Below are positions 22,201 through 44,840 of a DNA stretch of 64,000 nt, one piece after another. The translations under genes were made by a program, and so were the position numbers. Below the pieces are notes generated by a model, which did no database searches, had not been told where the DNA came from, and saw only the letters and a program-made list of their open reading frames with translations. Source of the DNA: Ceratotherium simum simum (Eukaryota > Chordata > Mammalia > Perissodactyla > Rhinocerotidae); the NCBI RefSeq assembly GCF_000283155.1, contig NW_004454178.1, positions 9,463,720-9,527,719 on the forward strand, read 5' to 3'. The stretch's first letter is position 1. Each line of letters starts with the position of its first letter.

Positions 22201-23079
22201 AATTCTAACTTAGTTTAGGTTCCCCCAGAAGCAGCCCTGAGAAAAGGATCTGAGTGCAAGGAGTTCATTTGGGGGGTGAAGGAAAACATGGGTAGGGGCA
22301 TGGGGAAGTGACAAGGAAGGGAAGGTGACCAATAAAGGGGTGTGTTATCAGGCTCAATTCTGGAGTTCAATTCTGGGAGCCAGCGTAAACTACATGCTTC
22401 CGAGTTATCTCACCCAGCACTTCCAACTGCTATGTGAGTGGAAAACCACGGTCAAGCAACATAAGAAAGCCGCAGGCAAAGACGTACAGATATTGGCAGC
22501 CAGAAGTGGGGCCACATGCACTTCCAGCTGGTAAAGAGAGGGACACAGGCGGGTTAAGACAGTGTCTTCCACAAACACCTTCAGCATTTTACTATTAAAT
22601 AACATTTGCAGTCCCCATAGGGTGATAGCAGCTGCCTAAGTCCAAATCTCCCTATACTGCCTCCAAAAATCATTCACTTCAATAAAAGGAGAAGAAAGGA
22701 AATAAAAATACTCATAACTCACGCTTACAGCATAATTAGGAGACAGAAACTACCACACACTCCAGTGGAAGTGGTGCCAGCTGGTCTCTGCTGTTCTGCA
22801 GTTCTCTTCTCACATCCACACCCGGGAGCTGAGCTCTGAAGCGGCATCCCCACCATCAACCCCGGCCTGCAGAGGGCTGCCGCCACCGCTCTCTCAGCCA
22901 GTGAAAGGCTTAGGAACTGTGTGACTCCAGCGTGCTGGGGTTTATCACCAACACACTTAGCACTAACAAATAAGTAAAACTGCTGGGACTTAGGAGAAAC
23001 CCACAAAATAGGCAAACTACTACCTAACTTAAGACAAAAAAGGAAAAGGAACAAATACAAGAAAAAGGAGGAGGGCATA

Positions 23080-23190
23080 GGAGAAGAGCAGGAGGAGGAG
23101 GAAAAAGAGGAAGAAGAAAGGGAGGAAGGAAGGAAGGAGGAAAAGAAAAAAAGAGAGAGAAAGAAAGAGAAAAGAGAGAAATGACAGGGG
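23080..23190 (+). repeat. Purine-only tract (GGAA/GAAA-rich)
   Basis: About 110 bp, almost entirely A and G on the plus strand. Confidence 0.9.
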
Positions 23191-23529
23191 GAAATTATTA
23201 ACCAGAGGAAAAAAATTTAATAAGAGACTGCTTTAGAGAACTGTGCAAATAAGTGTGAACACAGATAAAATGACTTATGTCTAAAAACATACAATTTACA
23301 AAAATTGATGTCATTAGAGGTAGAAAGCTTACGCCAATTTCCATGCAACAAATAGAGGAAGGGATGGAAGGACTTTTCCACAAAGCATCATCAAGTCCAT
23401 ATGATTTTGCAGAGGAATTCTACAAATTTTCAAAAGTCACATAATCCTAATATTAAATTGTTCAGACCATAAAAAAAACCAATAGGAAAACTTCCAAATT
23501 ATTTTTAGGAAGCAAGAGTAACATTAATA

Positions 23530-24065
23530 CCTAAAGCTGATAGCACACACAAAAAACCCCCCTGCAAATCAAATTTATTTACGACTATAGATACAAAAAT
23601 CCTAAATAAAATGAAATAACATGTTGTCAAATGCCATTAATGACCCATTAAAAAATATGACCAACTGGGACTTATTCTTGGGATGTAAGTATGGCTTAAT
23701 ATTAGGAAAATCCATAATTCTCCATGTTAAAAGGTCTAAGAAGAAACAATCATGATTATGCACCAGACACAAAAAGCACATACTGCATGATTCCATTTAT
23801 ACAAAATTCTACAAAATGCAAACTAATCTATAATGACAGAAACCAGATCAGTGGTTGCTTGGGGCTCAGGGGTGGAGAGAGTGATTGATTGCATAGAAGG
23901 GGTACATGGAATCTTTTGGGGGGTGATGGAAATTGTCTTTATCTTGATTGTGGGGGAGGTTTCCCAGGTATCTATATATCTTTCAAAATTTATAGAATTG
24001 TACACTTAAAAATGGGTGTGATTTATTGTATGTAAATTATACCTCAATAAACTTGAAGAATATTT
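23530..24065 (+). mobile_element. Old L1 fragments, sense
   Basis: An ORF2 piece (around 23590-23740) followed by an L1 3' end (23770-24060, ending ctcaataaacttgaag). No intact frame. Confidence 0.65.
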
Positions 24066-24229
24066 TAAAAATCAATAGCCTTCACTAGCCACACCTGGGG
24101 GGCAATGTCTGTGATGCATATATCCAACCTTTGTTATTTGTATTCTGAATGCACATACACATACATTCAGAATATAAGTCCTTTGTGTGTGTGTGTATGC
24201 GTGTATATATATTAAATATATAAATCAAT

Positions 24230-25110
24230 AATAGGACCAACCATCCAATGAATATGGGCAAAATATCTGAATAGCAACTTCACAAATGAGGACATTCAAA
24301 TGGTCAATAAACACATAAAAAAATGCTCAACATTATTCATCAGGAAAATGCAAATTAAAACCACAATGAGTTGGGCCAGCCCTGTGGCTTAGCGGTTAAG
24401 TGCGTGCACTCCGCTGCTGGCGGCCCGGGTTCGGATCCCGGGCGTGCACCGACGCACCGCTTGTCTGGCCATGCTGAGGCCGCGTCCCACATACAGCAAC
24501 TGGAAGGATGTGCAACTATGACATACAACTACCTACGGGGCTTTGGGGGTAAAAAAAAAAACCCACAATGAGTTACCACCACACACCCAACAGAACGGCT
24601 AAAATGAAAAAGACTGACAATACCAAGTGTTGGTGAGGGTGTAGAGCATCTGGAACTCTCATATATTTCTGGTGGGTGTGTAAAATGGCACAGCCACTTT
24701 GTAAAAGTGTTTGGCAATTTCTTATAAACGTGCACCTAGCCTATAATCTAGCAATTCTACTCCTAGAAGAAGTAACGAGTTACAAGATTAACAAGTACTT
24801 GTCCACAAATATACCTGTATAAGCACGTTTGTAGGAGCTTTATTCATCATAGCCAAACGCTGGAAGCAAGCCAAGTGTCATCAGTAGGAAAAAGGATAAA
24901 GAAATCATGGTATATTCACATAAAGGAATATTATTCAGCAATAAAAAGAAAAGAGAACTACTTCCACATGCAACAACATGGATAAATCTCAAACATAGTA
25001 TGTTGATCAAAAGAAGCCTGACAAGTTTGACAAGAAAAGAATTTAGACCAAAAAAAAAGAGTAAATATGGTTCCATATGTTAAATTTGTGGAATTCAAAA
25101 GCAGATAAAT
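24230..25110 (+). mobile_element. L1 3' end, sense, split by an ERE
   Basis: A decayed L1 3' end whose halves are continuous across the ERE at 24373-24561. Confidence 0.7.
24373..24561 (+). mobile_element. ERE SINE inside L1
   Basis: Single-tail ERE with flanking cacaatgagtt duplications (24362 and 24565). Confidence 0.92.
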
Positions 25111-25604
25111 CTTAATAATGTTTTGTCGACCTTCTGTATCTTTTTAAGTATATCTCTTGCAAACAGCTGTAATTTTTTTTATATCAAGTCTGACAATCTT
25201 TGTATTTTAACTAAAATATTTAGTCCACATTTTTTTAAATAACAACCATATTGAGATATAATTAATCCACTTATTCTGAATGTTATAACTAGATATATTT
25301 GTTTTAGTCTGCCATCTTATTAAGAGATTTCTATTGCTTCACTTTCTCTTTTTTCTCATTTCTCTCCTTCTTTTGGATTGAATTTTTAAAATTTATCCCC
25401 ATGTTTTTAGTATAAAAATGTTCAAACACAAAAAATTTGAAAGAATAGTACAATGAACACCCAGAGTCTCTCTAGAGTCAACCCATTTCACTATTTTCTA
25501 TTACCCACACATATATACATAGTATGGTCTCGCTGAACCATTTGAAGTCACAGAGTGGACTGATTATTTTTATTATCCAATTTTCCCCACTCAATTAGTC
25601 TGAA

Positions 25605-26098
25605 GTTGTATTAGTTTCCCAGGGCTGAAGGTGTATTAGTTTCCCAGGGCTGCTGAAACAAAGTATCACAAAGTGGGTGGCTTACAACAACAGAAATGTA
25701 TCGTCTTACAGCTCTAGGGGCCAGAAGTCCAAAGTCCAGGTGTTGGCAGGGCTACGCTCCCTCTGAAACCTGTAGGGGAAGCCTTCCTCGCCTCTTCCTA
25801 GCTTCTGGTGGTTTGCCAGCAACCTCTGGCATTCCTTGGCTTGTAGATGCCTCTCTCCAATCCCCCGTTTTCACATGGCACTCTCCCTATGTCTTCATAT
25901 CTTCGTCCCTCTGTGCATGTCTGTCTGTGTCCAAATTGCCCCTTTTTATAAGGACACAGTCATGTTGGTTTAGGACCCACCCTAATGACCTCATCCTGAT
26001 CATCTGCCAAAGACCTTATTTCCAAATCAGATCACATAGACAGTACTGGGGTTAGGATTTCAACATCTTTTCTGGGGACACAAGTCAACCCCTAACAT
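25605..26098 (-). mobile_element. MaLR-like LTR, antisense
   Basis: Starts gtattagtttcccagggctg, which occurs twice in tandem at 25608 and 25632, and ends near cccctaacata. Same class as 19120-19560. Confidence 0.6.
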
Positions 26099-26252
26099 AA
26101 GCTATATACTCTTTTAAAATTCTTTCAGTCGTTTTCCTAAAAATTACAGTATGTATCCTTGACTTTAAAGTATAGTATTACTTGATGCCTTCACTCTCTT
26201 CCTGGACATTGCAAGAAACTTAATACACTTGAACTTGTTTACCTCTCCCAAG

Positions 26253-26486
26253 TTTTTGTTTTTGTGAGGAAGATCAGCTCTGAGCTAACATCCATGCCAA
26301 TCCTCCTCTTTTTGCTGAGGACGACTGGCCCTGGGCTAACATCTGTGCCGATCTTCCTCCACCTTATACGGGATGCCGCCACAGCACGGCTTGACAAGTG
26401 CTGCGCCAATGCGCGCCTGGGATCCGAACCTGGGCCGCCAGCAGCAGAGCACGTGCACTTAACTGCTACACCTCAGGGCCAGCCCC
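26253..26486 (-). mobile_element. ERE SINE
   Basis: Reverse two-unit-tail ERE, flanked by tacctctcc. Confidence 0.9.
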
Positions 26487-27270
26487 TACCTCTCCTGAGT
26501 TTTATGCTATTGAGGTCATAAAGTTTAGTTATATATATATATATTTTAAACTCCACCAGCATTATTATTGTTTTGTGCATCATATTAAGCATTTAAAAAA
26601 TGTAAATGGTCATATTTATATAAAGTAATTTTTATATTGGTATCCAAAATATTGGAAAAACACGTTAGCACGATTATTTTGATGGAAGAGTTTACAAGCA
26701 GACTTCAACTTTTCCTATTTTGATTTTTCAGTGATAATCTTTTTCCCTGGTAACATATGACCAAGTAACACAACAGCTGCTGAGAAGTGAAGTGGATGAT
26801 GAAGGGTGATGCTTAAGCCCAGACTGTCCTTCTCTATTCATCACCTGGGAGGGGTGGGGAGGGATTGGGGGAGGGTGGGAGACAGCCTGGGCTGCCCAGG
26901 GCAGCTCTGGCGGTGCTAATGCTGAGTGCTGAGACCTCGGAGCGCCGAGCTGGGCTCCTGGTCTATTCTGGGAATGGAAGGAGGGAAGAACGTTGAGGCC
27001 ACGGTGAGGAGAAGGGAGGATGGGGCACGGGAGCAGAAATGACCTTCCAATTGTGATCCCACCCACCCTTTGCCCATTTCAGGCACGAGCTTAAGGAAGA
27101 GAAAAGAGATCTGGAATCATGCCTTCATCAGCTCCCAGGAGCTGTGGCCTCCTTGACCCGTACCCCAGCCTTCCCCTCTCTTCTGGTTCCAGAGGTTCGA
27201 GCCAGGCCCAATTCCCAACCCTCTAGTCTCCAAATAAGCACAACAGAATGAGTTTGAGTGAAAAATCCAC

Positions 27271-27276
27271 TTTAAT
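27271..27276 (-). terminator. DNPEP poly(A) signal (ATTAAA variant)
   Basis: ATTAAA on the minus strand, 61 nt downstream of the DNPEP stop codon. Cleavage would fall near 27245-27260. No AATAAA was found closer to the stop. The same hexamer is kept at the equivalent place in copy B (about 7822-7827). Confidence 0.6.
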
Positions 27277-27336
27277 AATCCAGCTTCAGCTCAGCCGAGA
27301 ACTTCCCCTCTCAAGCACAAGTCTTTCCAAGAGGCC

Positions 27337-37389
<10,053 letters not shown>

Positions 37390-37689
37390 AGCCCCCGCCA
37401 GGGCCCGCTTCTGCTCGCCCGACCCCAGCGCTCGGCCCGCCCCGCCCCGCCCCCGCCGTCCGCCCCGCCCCTCGCCAGGCCGCACCGTCCGCCCCGCCCC
37501 TCGCCGCACCGTCCGCGGCGGTGGCGGGGGCCCTCTGTCGTTCCGGAGGTGCTGGGACAGCCGAGAGCCGCCGTCCCCGCTCGTCCCCCGGGTCAGAGTC
37601 CGAGAAAAAACTCGTCCCCGCCAGCTCACCTGGTCCAACGGGTGCTGTACAAAGTGCTCTCTCTCTCCACAGGCAGCCTTGAGATAATA

Positions 37690-37935
37690 AAAGCAACATG
37701 CCTGGTGTTCATGGAGCGCTCACGATGAGCTTTAGCTTGGTGGTCGAGCTTAACGTGTTACCTTGTTTAATCTTCACAACTGCCCTATCAACTTTGTACT
37801 TATACTGTCCCAATGTTATCCATGAACAAACCCAAATACAGAGACGAGTAACCTGTCCAAGGTAGTAAATGGCCAGAGGTGGGGTTTGGACTCGATTAAT
37901 TCGATTCCAGGGGCCTGGGAACAATCCACACTCAG
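37690..37935. repeat. MIR fragment
   Basis: MIR-like sequence (gtttaatcttcacaactgcc) just upstream of the DNPEP promoter. A 20-bp perfect tandem duplication follows at 38315-38354. Nothing else is recognised up to 38475. Confidence 0.5.
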
Positions 37936-38474
37936 ATCTTCTTTGGGCCTTTTTCTATGCACCTTGCTCTGTGTAATGTTACACAGAGGGCCCTGAGGGA
38001 CAGAAGTTCATGACTTGACCAAGATCACACAGCTGTTTGGATGCATGTGGGATTTGACTTGTATCTGTATGTACTCTTTCCATTTCCTGAAACGACAGGG
38101 AAAAAAAACCTCCATATGTTCTTGGTGGCAATTCCAGTATTCATATGTCAAGAGTGGTGAGTAGCAATTTAAAAAACTCAGGCACCTGCCTAGCTGTAGA
38201 TTCTGATCAGGACTCTTGGTGGCCCCTAGGTTCAAAACAGGGCCCAACAGATAACATAGGGGTGTTATCAAAACTCCAGGGATTACTGGTCAACGGAACA
38301 ATGTGCCTCTTATAACCTGGGGTGGGAATGTTCGACCTGGGGTGGGAATGTTCGGGGAAGAGTAGCTGGAAGGTCCTGCAGCCCTCACTTCAAAGGAATA
38401 GATATTGCAGGTTAGTGTTCCAGAAGATACACACCAGGTGATGGGTTAAATTCATGGCATTCCCTAACAATTTA

Positions 38475-38793
38475 TTTTTTTATTTTAATTTTTTATTATT
38501 TTTTTTTTGTGAGGAAGATCAGCCCTGAGCTAACATCCGTGCTAATCCTCCTCTTTTTGCTGAGGAAGACCAGCTCTGAGCTAGCATCTATTGCCAATCC
38601 TCCTCCTTTTTTTCCCCCAAAGCCCCAGTAGATAGTTGTATGTCATAGTTGCACATCCTTCTAGTTGCTGTATGTGGGATGCGGCCTCAGCATGGCCGAG
38701 GAAGTGGTGCCTCGGCCCGTGCCCGGGATCCGACCCCGGGCCACCAGTAGCAGAGCGCGTGCACTTAACCGCTAAGCCAGGGGGGCCGGCCCC
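38475..38793 (-). mobile_element. Composite ERE SINE
   Basis: Reverse copy with the same two-tail structure as 5172-5469. Flanks share cctaac and ttatt. Confidence 0.88.
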
Positions 38794-38976
38794 CTAACCG
38801 TTTATTGAAATCTCATTGTGTATAAAGTTTCAGTGCTGAGTGGGACATGGGGAGAACATCTTTTTCATTTGAGGGGCCAGATGCTGGCTACTGGGGACAC
38901 ACTTAATTACAGTGAAAAGAGCTGAGACAGGGGTACAATGTATAAGGGAAGGAGATTTAACTTAAAGAAGACTCTC

Positions 38977-39221
38977 GGTGCCGGCCTGGTGGCGCAAGCG
39001 GTTAAGTGCGCGCGCTCCACTGTGGCAGCCCGAGGTTCGCCGGTTCGGATCCCAGGCGTGCACTGATGTACCGCTTGGCAAGCCATGCTGTGGCGGCGTC
39101 CCATATAAAGTGGAGGAAGATGGGCATGGATGTTAGCCCAGGGCCAGTCTTCCTCATCAAAAAGAGGAGGATAGGCAGATGTTAGCTCAGGGCTGATCTT
39201 CCTCACAAAAAAAAAAAAAAA
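38977..39221 (+). mobile_element. ERE SINE
   Basis: Two-unit-tail ERE flanked by aaagaagactctc. Confidence 0.9.
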
Positions 39222-39769
39222 AGAAGACTCTCTCATGTTCTTCTGATCACAAAAAAGAGCACAGGTTAATGTGAGAAGTTCAAATATCACCAAAGTGCGT
39301 AACGTAGAAAGGGAAAGTAAACGTTTAATATATTGAACATCCGTTCTTGATAAAAACCCAAACGAAATCCTCTTAAGAAAGTGGGAAGAGAAAGGATAAA
39401 GGCTGTCTGCCAGAAATCTACAGCAGATATTAGTGGGGAAATCGGAAGTGTCCTGTTCAAATCAGAAGTAAGACATAACCAGCCGTGACCGCCGGTGGTC
39501 AGTGGGGACCTGCAGTCAGAGCCATCGCCACAAAACCAAATAAACAGCTGCATATACGGAAAAGTAAAACTTGTCATCATTTGTAGGTTATATGAGTCCC
39601 TGGAACCTCCAAGAAAATAAACTGACAAGCTATTAGAACTGGTAGGAGTGGTGGTCTGATTCTAAAAATCATCAGCCTTCCTGTGCCATAATCAACTAGA
39701 AAATATAATGGTAAAAAAGTCCTATTTACAAGAACAAGAAATACTATTAAATTCCTACGAATGAACATA

Positions 39770-39900
39770 AGAGAGACCCAGTCTCACTGTAATCAGGGAA
39801 ATGCAAGTTAAAAATGAGATCCCGTTTTTGATTTGTCAGATTAGCAAAAAAGAAAAAGACTGGTAGTACAAAATGTTGGAGAAGGCTTGGGGTAACATGC
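39770..39900 (+). mobile_element. Old L1 fragment
   Basis: Contains 'cagggaaatgcaagttaaaa', typical of an L1 3' part. 39222-39769 and 39900-40230 hold nothing I recognise. Confidence 0.5.
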
Positions 39901-40234
39901 GTTTATTCCTAATTTCTGTGGTGTCAACCCTCCCCGTGGCTGGTTCCAAGCTGCCAACATGAACTGAACGTGGAGTTGGGAAGAGATGCACAAAAGCGTA
40001 GCATCATATAGATTTCCACCATACAGATATAATCAACGTAAATAACCCCAAGAGCATAGGTTTGTATTAAAATAGTTGAGAAAGTGATGATTTTTGAGTA
40101 TTTATTATCTGTTTTTAATATGATTTATTTAATTGTAAGTTTATATAATTTAATTTTTTAATGATTGCTATGTGTAACAATGGGATCACAAAATTCTTGG
40201 AAATTTGACAGTCAGTTCTTATGAGCTGGTCCAG

Positions 40235-40435
40235 GTTGTCTGTAGCACACAACTTCGCTCATTCTCTACACCTTTGTTCCTCAATGCGTGATTTGTTGAC
40301 CAGGAGCATCTACAAGACCTGAGAACTTTTTAGAACTGCAGACCCTCAGGGCTTACCCCAGACCGACCAAATCAGAATCTTTGTGTTAACAAGATCCCTA
40401 GATGACCTGAATGCACATTAAAGTTGAGACAGTGT
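40235..40435 (-). mobile_element. MER5-like hAT fragment
   Basis: Contains 'agaactgcagaccctcaggg' and 'accaaatcagaatctttgtg', the familiar MER5-type wording. L1-like decayed sequence surrounds it (40440-40620 and 41260-41560). Confidence 0.55.
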
Positions 40436-41118
40436 TTTAAAGTACCATGTGGCAGAAAAAAAATAATGTGAGGTTAATAGAAAAAAGTTCCAGATAGATT
40501 GTTGAGTGGAAAAAAAAAACAATTTCCAGAATAATATTTACAGGGCAAGAGCATTTAGGTAAAACTTTCATAATGAACTAAATTTCTAGATTTTATGTAA
40601 ATACATATGTAAATGCATGGAAACAGGTTTGGAAGGAGAGTGGTCGTCTCTGGATAAGGGAATGGTCTTGGATGTGAAGTCGGAGGGTCAAGGGGGGAAC
40701 TTAGCTATCCAAAAAAAGTTTCTGAGGATCATTCTTGCCCTCAGCCTCCCGAGAAAAGCTTCCCTACCTGTCCTTAGCTGTGTTTATAATGCTATCATTA
40801 TTCATTTATTGTGGAGTGTGTGTGCCCGCGTGCGTGTGTGTGTGTGTCCTGCCCCTGTCTGCTAAAATAGGTGCATTTAGAGAGGGGCTGAATCAGATGA
40901 TCTTGATTTCCTGATGCCAAGAGAGCTCTGGGTATCTCATTGCTGGTAGATGTGTTGGTTGTTTAAATGAATAAATAATTTGCTTCCAGGTATAACGGTA
41001 GGAACGTGCATAACACGGTACCATGTGTCCTCTTACAGTGTTGTTGGAAGGGTACTTTAGTTTCCAACACGTCTTCTGCTCAAGTCCTGTTTTCCGTGCA
41101 AGACTCAACTGATCAAGG

Positions 41119-41137
41119 ACTACAAGTTCCAGGATGC
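41119..41137 (+). promoter_or_regulatory. ZNF143-like motif
   Basis: ACTACAAGTTCCAGGATGC differs at a few positions from the ZNF143 site consensus ACTACAANTCCCAGNATGC. It lies outside any CpG island, in an interval with no gene. May be an old repeat-borne site. Confidence 0.35.
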
Positions 41138-42103
41138 CTCGAGGCAAGTAGCTCAGGAAGATTATAATTTCCAACCAATTATGTTCTAGGAGAGAGGCTT
41201 AAAAAGTACTTTATATGGTTAAAGAGAATGAAGCACCTCTATAGGTACTGATAGGGAATAACTTCCAGGATAACACTAGTAAGTGAAAAAATAATGTGCA
41301 GACTAGCAGGTATGCTGCCATTTGTGTGTGTAAACACTCAGATGCACACACAAATATACTTATATGTTTAAAATATGTCGGCAGTCACAAGAACATGGTA
41401 ACTGACTCTGGGAAGGAGAAATGGGGTGGCTGACGGTCTGGGGTGGAAGGAACACTTCCTTCTCCTATAAATCCTTTTGCACTTTTTGAATTTTTTTCTA
41501 TGTACACGTTTTACCTACTTTTAAGAACGAAATAAGTAAATTTAAAAAGTAACAAGTGGAAAGATGATCTGTAAGTACTTTGTGACCATAATTTTGTTTT
41601 CTTCTGTACCCTGAGTGAGTAAGGATTTGTTGATTAGCATCTAACCCTAAAGGCTTCAGATAAAAAATGCCCACGTAAAGCTCTGTTACCTTCTACTGTG
41701 GAAATTGTGTCTTCATGTGGAAGGGGGAAGAGGATGGAATGTTTCTTTTGATGTTGATATTTAAACAAAAAAGAAACTGGGAAGGAGATAGGGAAACCAA
41801 CTCCATTAATGGTTCACCTAGACAGAACTACGAACTATTGATCCTGTCTTTTTCCTTTTCCTTACCTGTCTCGTCTCCATTTCCCTCCTACCCAGCATTA
41901 ATCCTGTGCTCCATCCTTATAATGGAGTCCCTTGAGTATGCCTTCGAATCCCTTGCCCAGTCTGGATTTGCTTACTTGCCTGGCAAGAACCCCAACCCTG
42001 ACTGCAACTAGCTCCTTGCTTGCTCCGTGTCTGCACCTGGCATATGGTAGATGTTCAATAAATATTTATTGAATGAATGAAATTTTAAAAAATAATTGTT
42101 CTT

Positions 42104-42318
42104 GGGGCCAGCCTCGTGGCCTAGTGATTAAGTTCGGCATGCTCCAGTTCGGCGGCCTGGGTTCGAGGATTCGGATCCTGGGTGCGGGCCTACACTACTC
42201 GTCCGCCAGGCTGTGGTGGCGACGTACATACAAAATAGAGGAGGTTGGGCACAGATGTTAGCTCAGGGTGAATCTTCCTCAGCAATAAATAAATAAATAA
42301 ATAAATAAATAAAATAAT
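42104..42318 (+). mobile_element. ERE SINE
   Basis: Older short-tail ERE ending in (aaat)n, flanked by ataattgttctt. Confidence 0.88.
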
Positions 42319-42334
42319 AATAATTGTTCTTTGT

Positions 42335-42620
42335 GAGAAAATGGCCCTCATCGAATACTGTCCAGCAATAAAAAGGAACAAACTATTGATAATTGCCACA
42401 ATGTGGATGGATCCCACAAGTATTATATTGCATGAAAAAAAGAACAAAATTCTAGAGATAGAGAACAGATTCGTGGTTGCCAAGGCCTCGGGAGGGTGGA
42501 GGAAGGGCTGGGTGTGACTCTAAAAGGAGTAGGACAGGGAACATCGCTGTGGTTCTGGAATAGTTCTCTATCTTGATTACGGTGGTGGTTGCATGATTCT
42601 ACACCTGTGATAAAATTAGG
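42335..42620 (+). mobile_element. L1 3' end fragment
   Basis: Contains 'gtccagcaataaaaaggaac' and 'cttgattacggtggtggttg', an L1 3' region. Confidence 0.55.
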
Positions 42621-42800
42621 GTTGCCAGCTAAAATACAGGACACCCAGTTATATTGGAATTTCAGATAAATAAAGAATAATTTCTAAGTATTATAAGTAC
42701 AGTACATGCCCCAAATATTGCACAGGATATATTTACACTTAAAATTTAACTGTGTCCTGTATTTTTCTTTGCTAAATCTCACAATTCTGGATAACATGGC
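42620..42800. mobile_element. Palindromic DNA transposon remnant
   Basis: Left 'gttgccagctaaaatacagg' and right 'tgtcctgtatttttctttgc' are inverted repeats, as in short hAT-type palindromic elements. Confidence 0.55.
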
Positions 42801-43480
42801 ATAGAACTATCCACACACATTTCACCAACGTCCATTGCCTGGTTGGGATATTGGGCTGTAGTTATGGAGATGTAACCTTTAGGGGAAACTGAGTGAAGGG
42901 TACACAGGACTTCTCTGTACTCTTTTTGCAACCTCCTGTGACTGTATAGTTATTTCCAAAAAAAAAGTTTTTTTCATTGGCCGTCCAAAAAAAACCACGT
43001 GCTCCTGTTGGTGATAAAAACAGAGATATAGGGAAGTGCTGGTGATTAACCTTGGGGGTTTTATGGAGGATTGTAAAATTGGCACTTCGCAAAGGTCTTA
43101 AGATGTTTCCCTCTGAAATGTCGAGGATCTTGTGTAGTTGTTGACGGGATAACAAAGTGGTTATGCATGTGGGCTTGGGACCAGACACACTCTGGTTCAA
43201 GTCCTGGCTCCTCCATCAACTAGCTGTGGGCCATGCGTGCAGTGGGGTGCTGCAGCCAGCTCCCACTCCCATCTCTTCCCAATTCGACGTTCAACGATAT
43301 GAGCCTTGTAGCTTGAAACTGGCCTGGGAGTATTTCCACTACCGAGATTGGCAAACACCACAAATCAGGGCTCTTTTTCTTTTTCCTTCCAGAGAGCTAA
43401 TTGTTAAACATTTACCATCATACCACTTTGAGCCTCAGTTTCCTCATCTGTGAAATGGGGGAAGATATCAGTAATAACAG

Positions 43481-43587
43481 CATGGCTGACAAGTGGTATA
43501 GGTCCATGTCCGGGATCCGAACCCGCGAACTCAGGCTGCCGAAGCAGAGAGCACTGGAACTTAATCACCACGTTACTGGGCGGCCCC
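43481..43587 (-). mobile_element. Partial ERE SINE
   Basis: Only the head part of a reverse ERE remains (gggatccgaaccc; gggcggcccc). The tail half is missing. Confidence 0.75.
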
Positions 43588-44229
43588 TCTTGATCTTTAA
43601 TCTTAGAGATTTTCAGGCCCTGTGGTAGGCTGCCGGGGAGGTCTAGGCAGCACTCACACCCACAAAGGGGAAGTCCTTGCAGGCCTGGCCCTGACCTCCC
43701 AAGGTGGAGATCCTGGCGTGTGCCCCCAGGTGGCAGGGACAGCTCCTCACCTCTCCTTCCTCCGGAAGCCAAGATGGGGCATTTCTGGCTCCGAGCCTGT
43801 CTGACTAGAGGTCATTTAATCCTCGCTGGATTTATGCTGTTTATTTTAGTGAACGGGGCTGTTTACTGTCAGTTCGTATTTCTAGGGTTGCTCGCTCATT
43901 TTGCTTCCCTTTTATTTACTCTTCGCAAGCACTTGGGTTTGAGTAAATATGTCTATAAAGTTGCAGGGACTGGGTTATTCTGTGTCTGGTATTTTAATGG
44001 CCTTTAAACAGTGTCTGCTCAGGTAAGCATTTTATAGATGGGTTGAAAAGATAGAAAATTCTGTTCTCAGTGGCTTCTGATTCCTTCCAAGCTGACAGCT
44101 GGACACCAGCAGCCTATGAATCGTGGCTTTTCATCAGTAATAAAAATATCAAAGCCAACACCCATCGCAGACAGAGAAACCCACCCACTGGGCCAACCAG
44201 ACATGGGACTGGGACCCCTGGTAAGTGTT

Positions 44230-44410
44230 TAAACACTAGGGCAGTTCTTAGGATAAAAATTCTCTAGAGTACTTTTAAAAATGCAGATTCAGGAGCCCCA
44301 CACTTGAAAATTCTGCTTTGGAAGGTTTGGGCCAAGGCCCAGGGATGTGCATTTTTAACCCATGCTGCAAATAATTCAGCTATCCGTAGACCACCCTGAG
44401 AAGCGCTAAT
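44230..44410 (-). mobile_element. MER5-like hAT fragment
   Basis: Contains 'tttaaaaatgcagattcagg' and 'gatgtgcatttttaacccat', typical of MER5-type elements. Confidence 0.55.
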
Positions 44411-44650
44411 CTAGATTCTCAAAAACGTTAGTGCCAGTGAGTAGGCTGCCCTTGATCTCAGTGCCGTGTTGGGGGGCCACAGGGAGAGAAGCTAGGGAAC
44501 CAGATACGGCTGTTGGGAGTGGTTCCATCCATGCTTAGCACACCACTCCTCCAAAATTAGCCAAGAGGATAATGAGTATTGTTCTGGTAAGCCACATGCT
44601 CAAGGTCTAATTTGTCAGTAACTTGAGGGCAGGCGTCATATCTCCATCAT

Positions 44651-44840
44651 CTTTTTTTTTTCGTTTGCTCAGGAAGATTTGCCCTGAGCTAACATCTGTG
44701 CCCATCTTCCTCTATTTTGTATGTGGGTCACCGCCACAGCATGGCTGCCGATGTGTGGTGTAGGTCCGGGCCTGGGAACCAAACCCAGGCCGCCAAAACG
44801 TAGCCCACTGGACTTAACCACTAGGCCACGGGGCCAGCCC
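44651..44840 (-). mobile_element. ERE SINE
   Basis: Reverse short-tail ERE, flanked by related ..atcatctttt sequences. Confidence 0.88.

Noticed and set aside
23080..23190. Purine tract as a regulatory element
   Set aside because: Looks like ordinary simple repeat in a field of L1 fragments, with nothing nearby to regulate.
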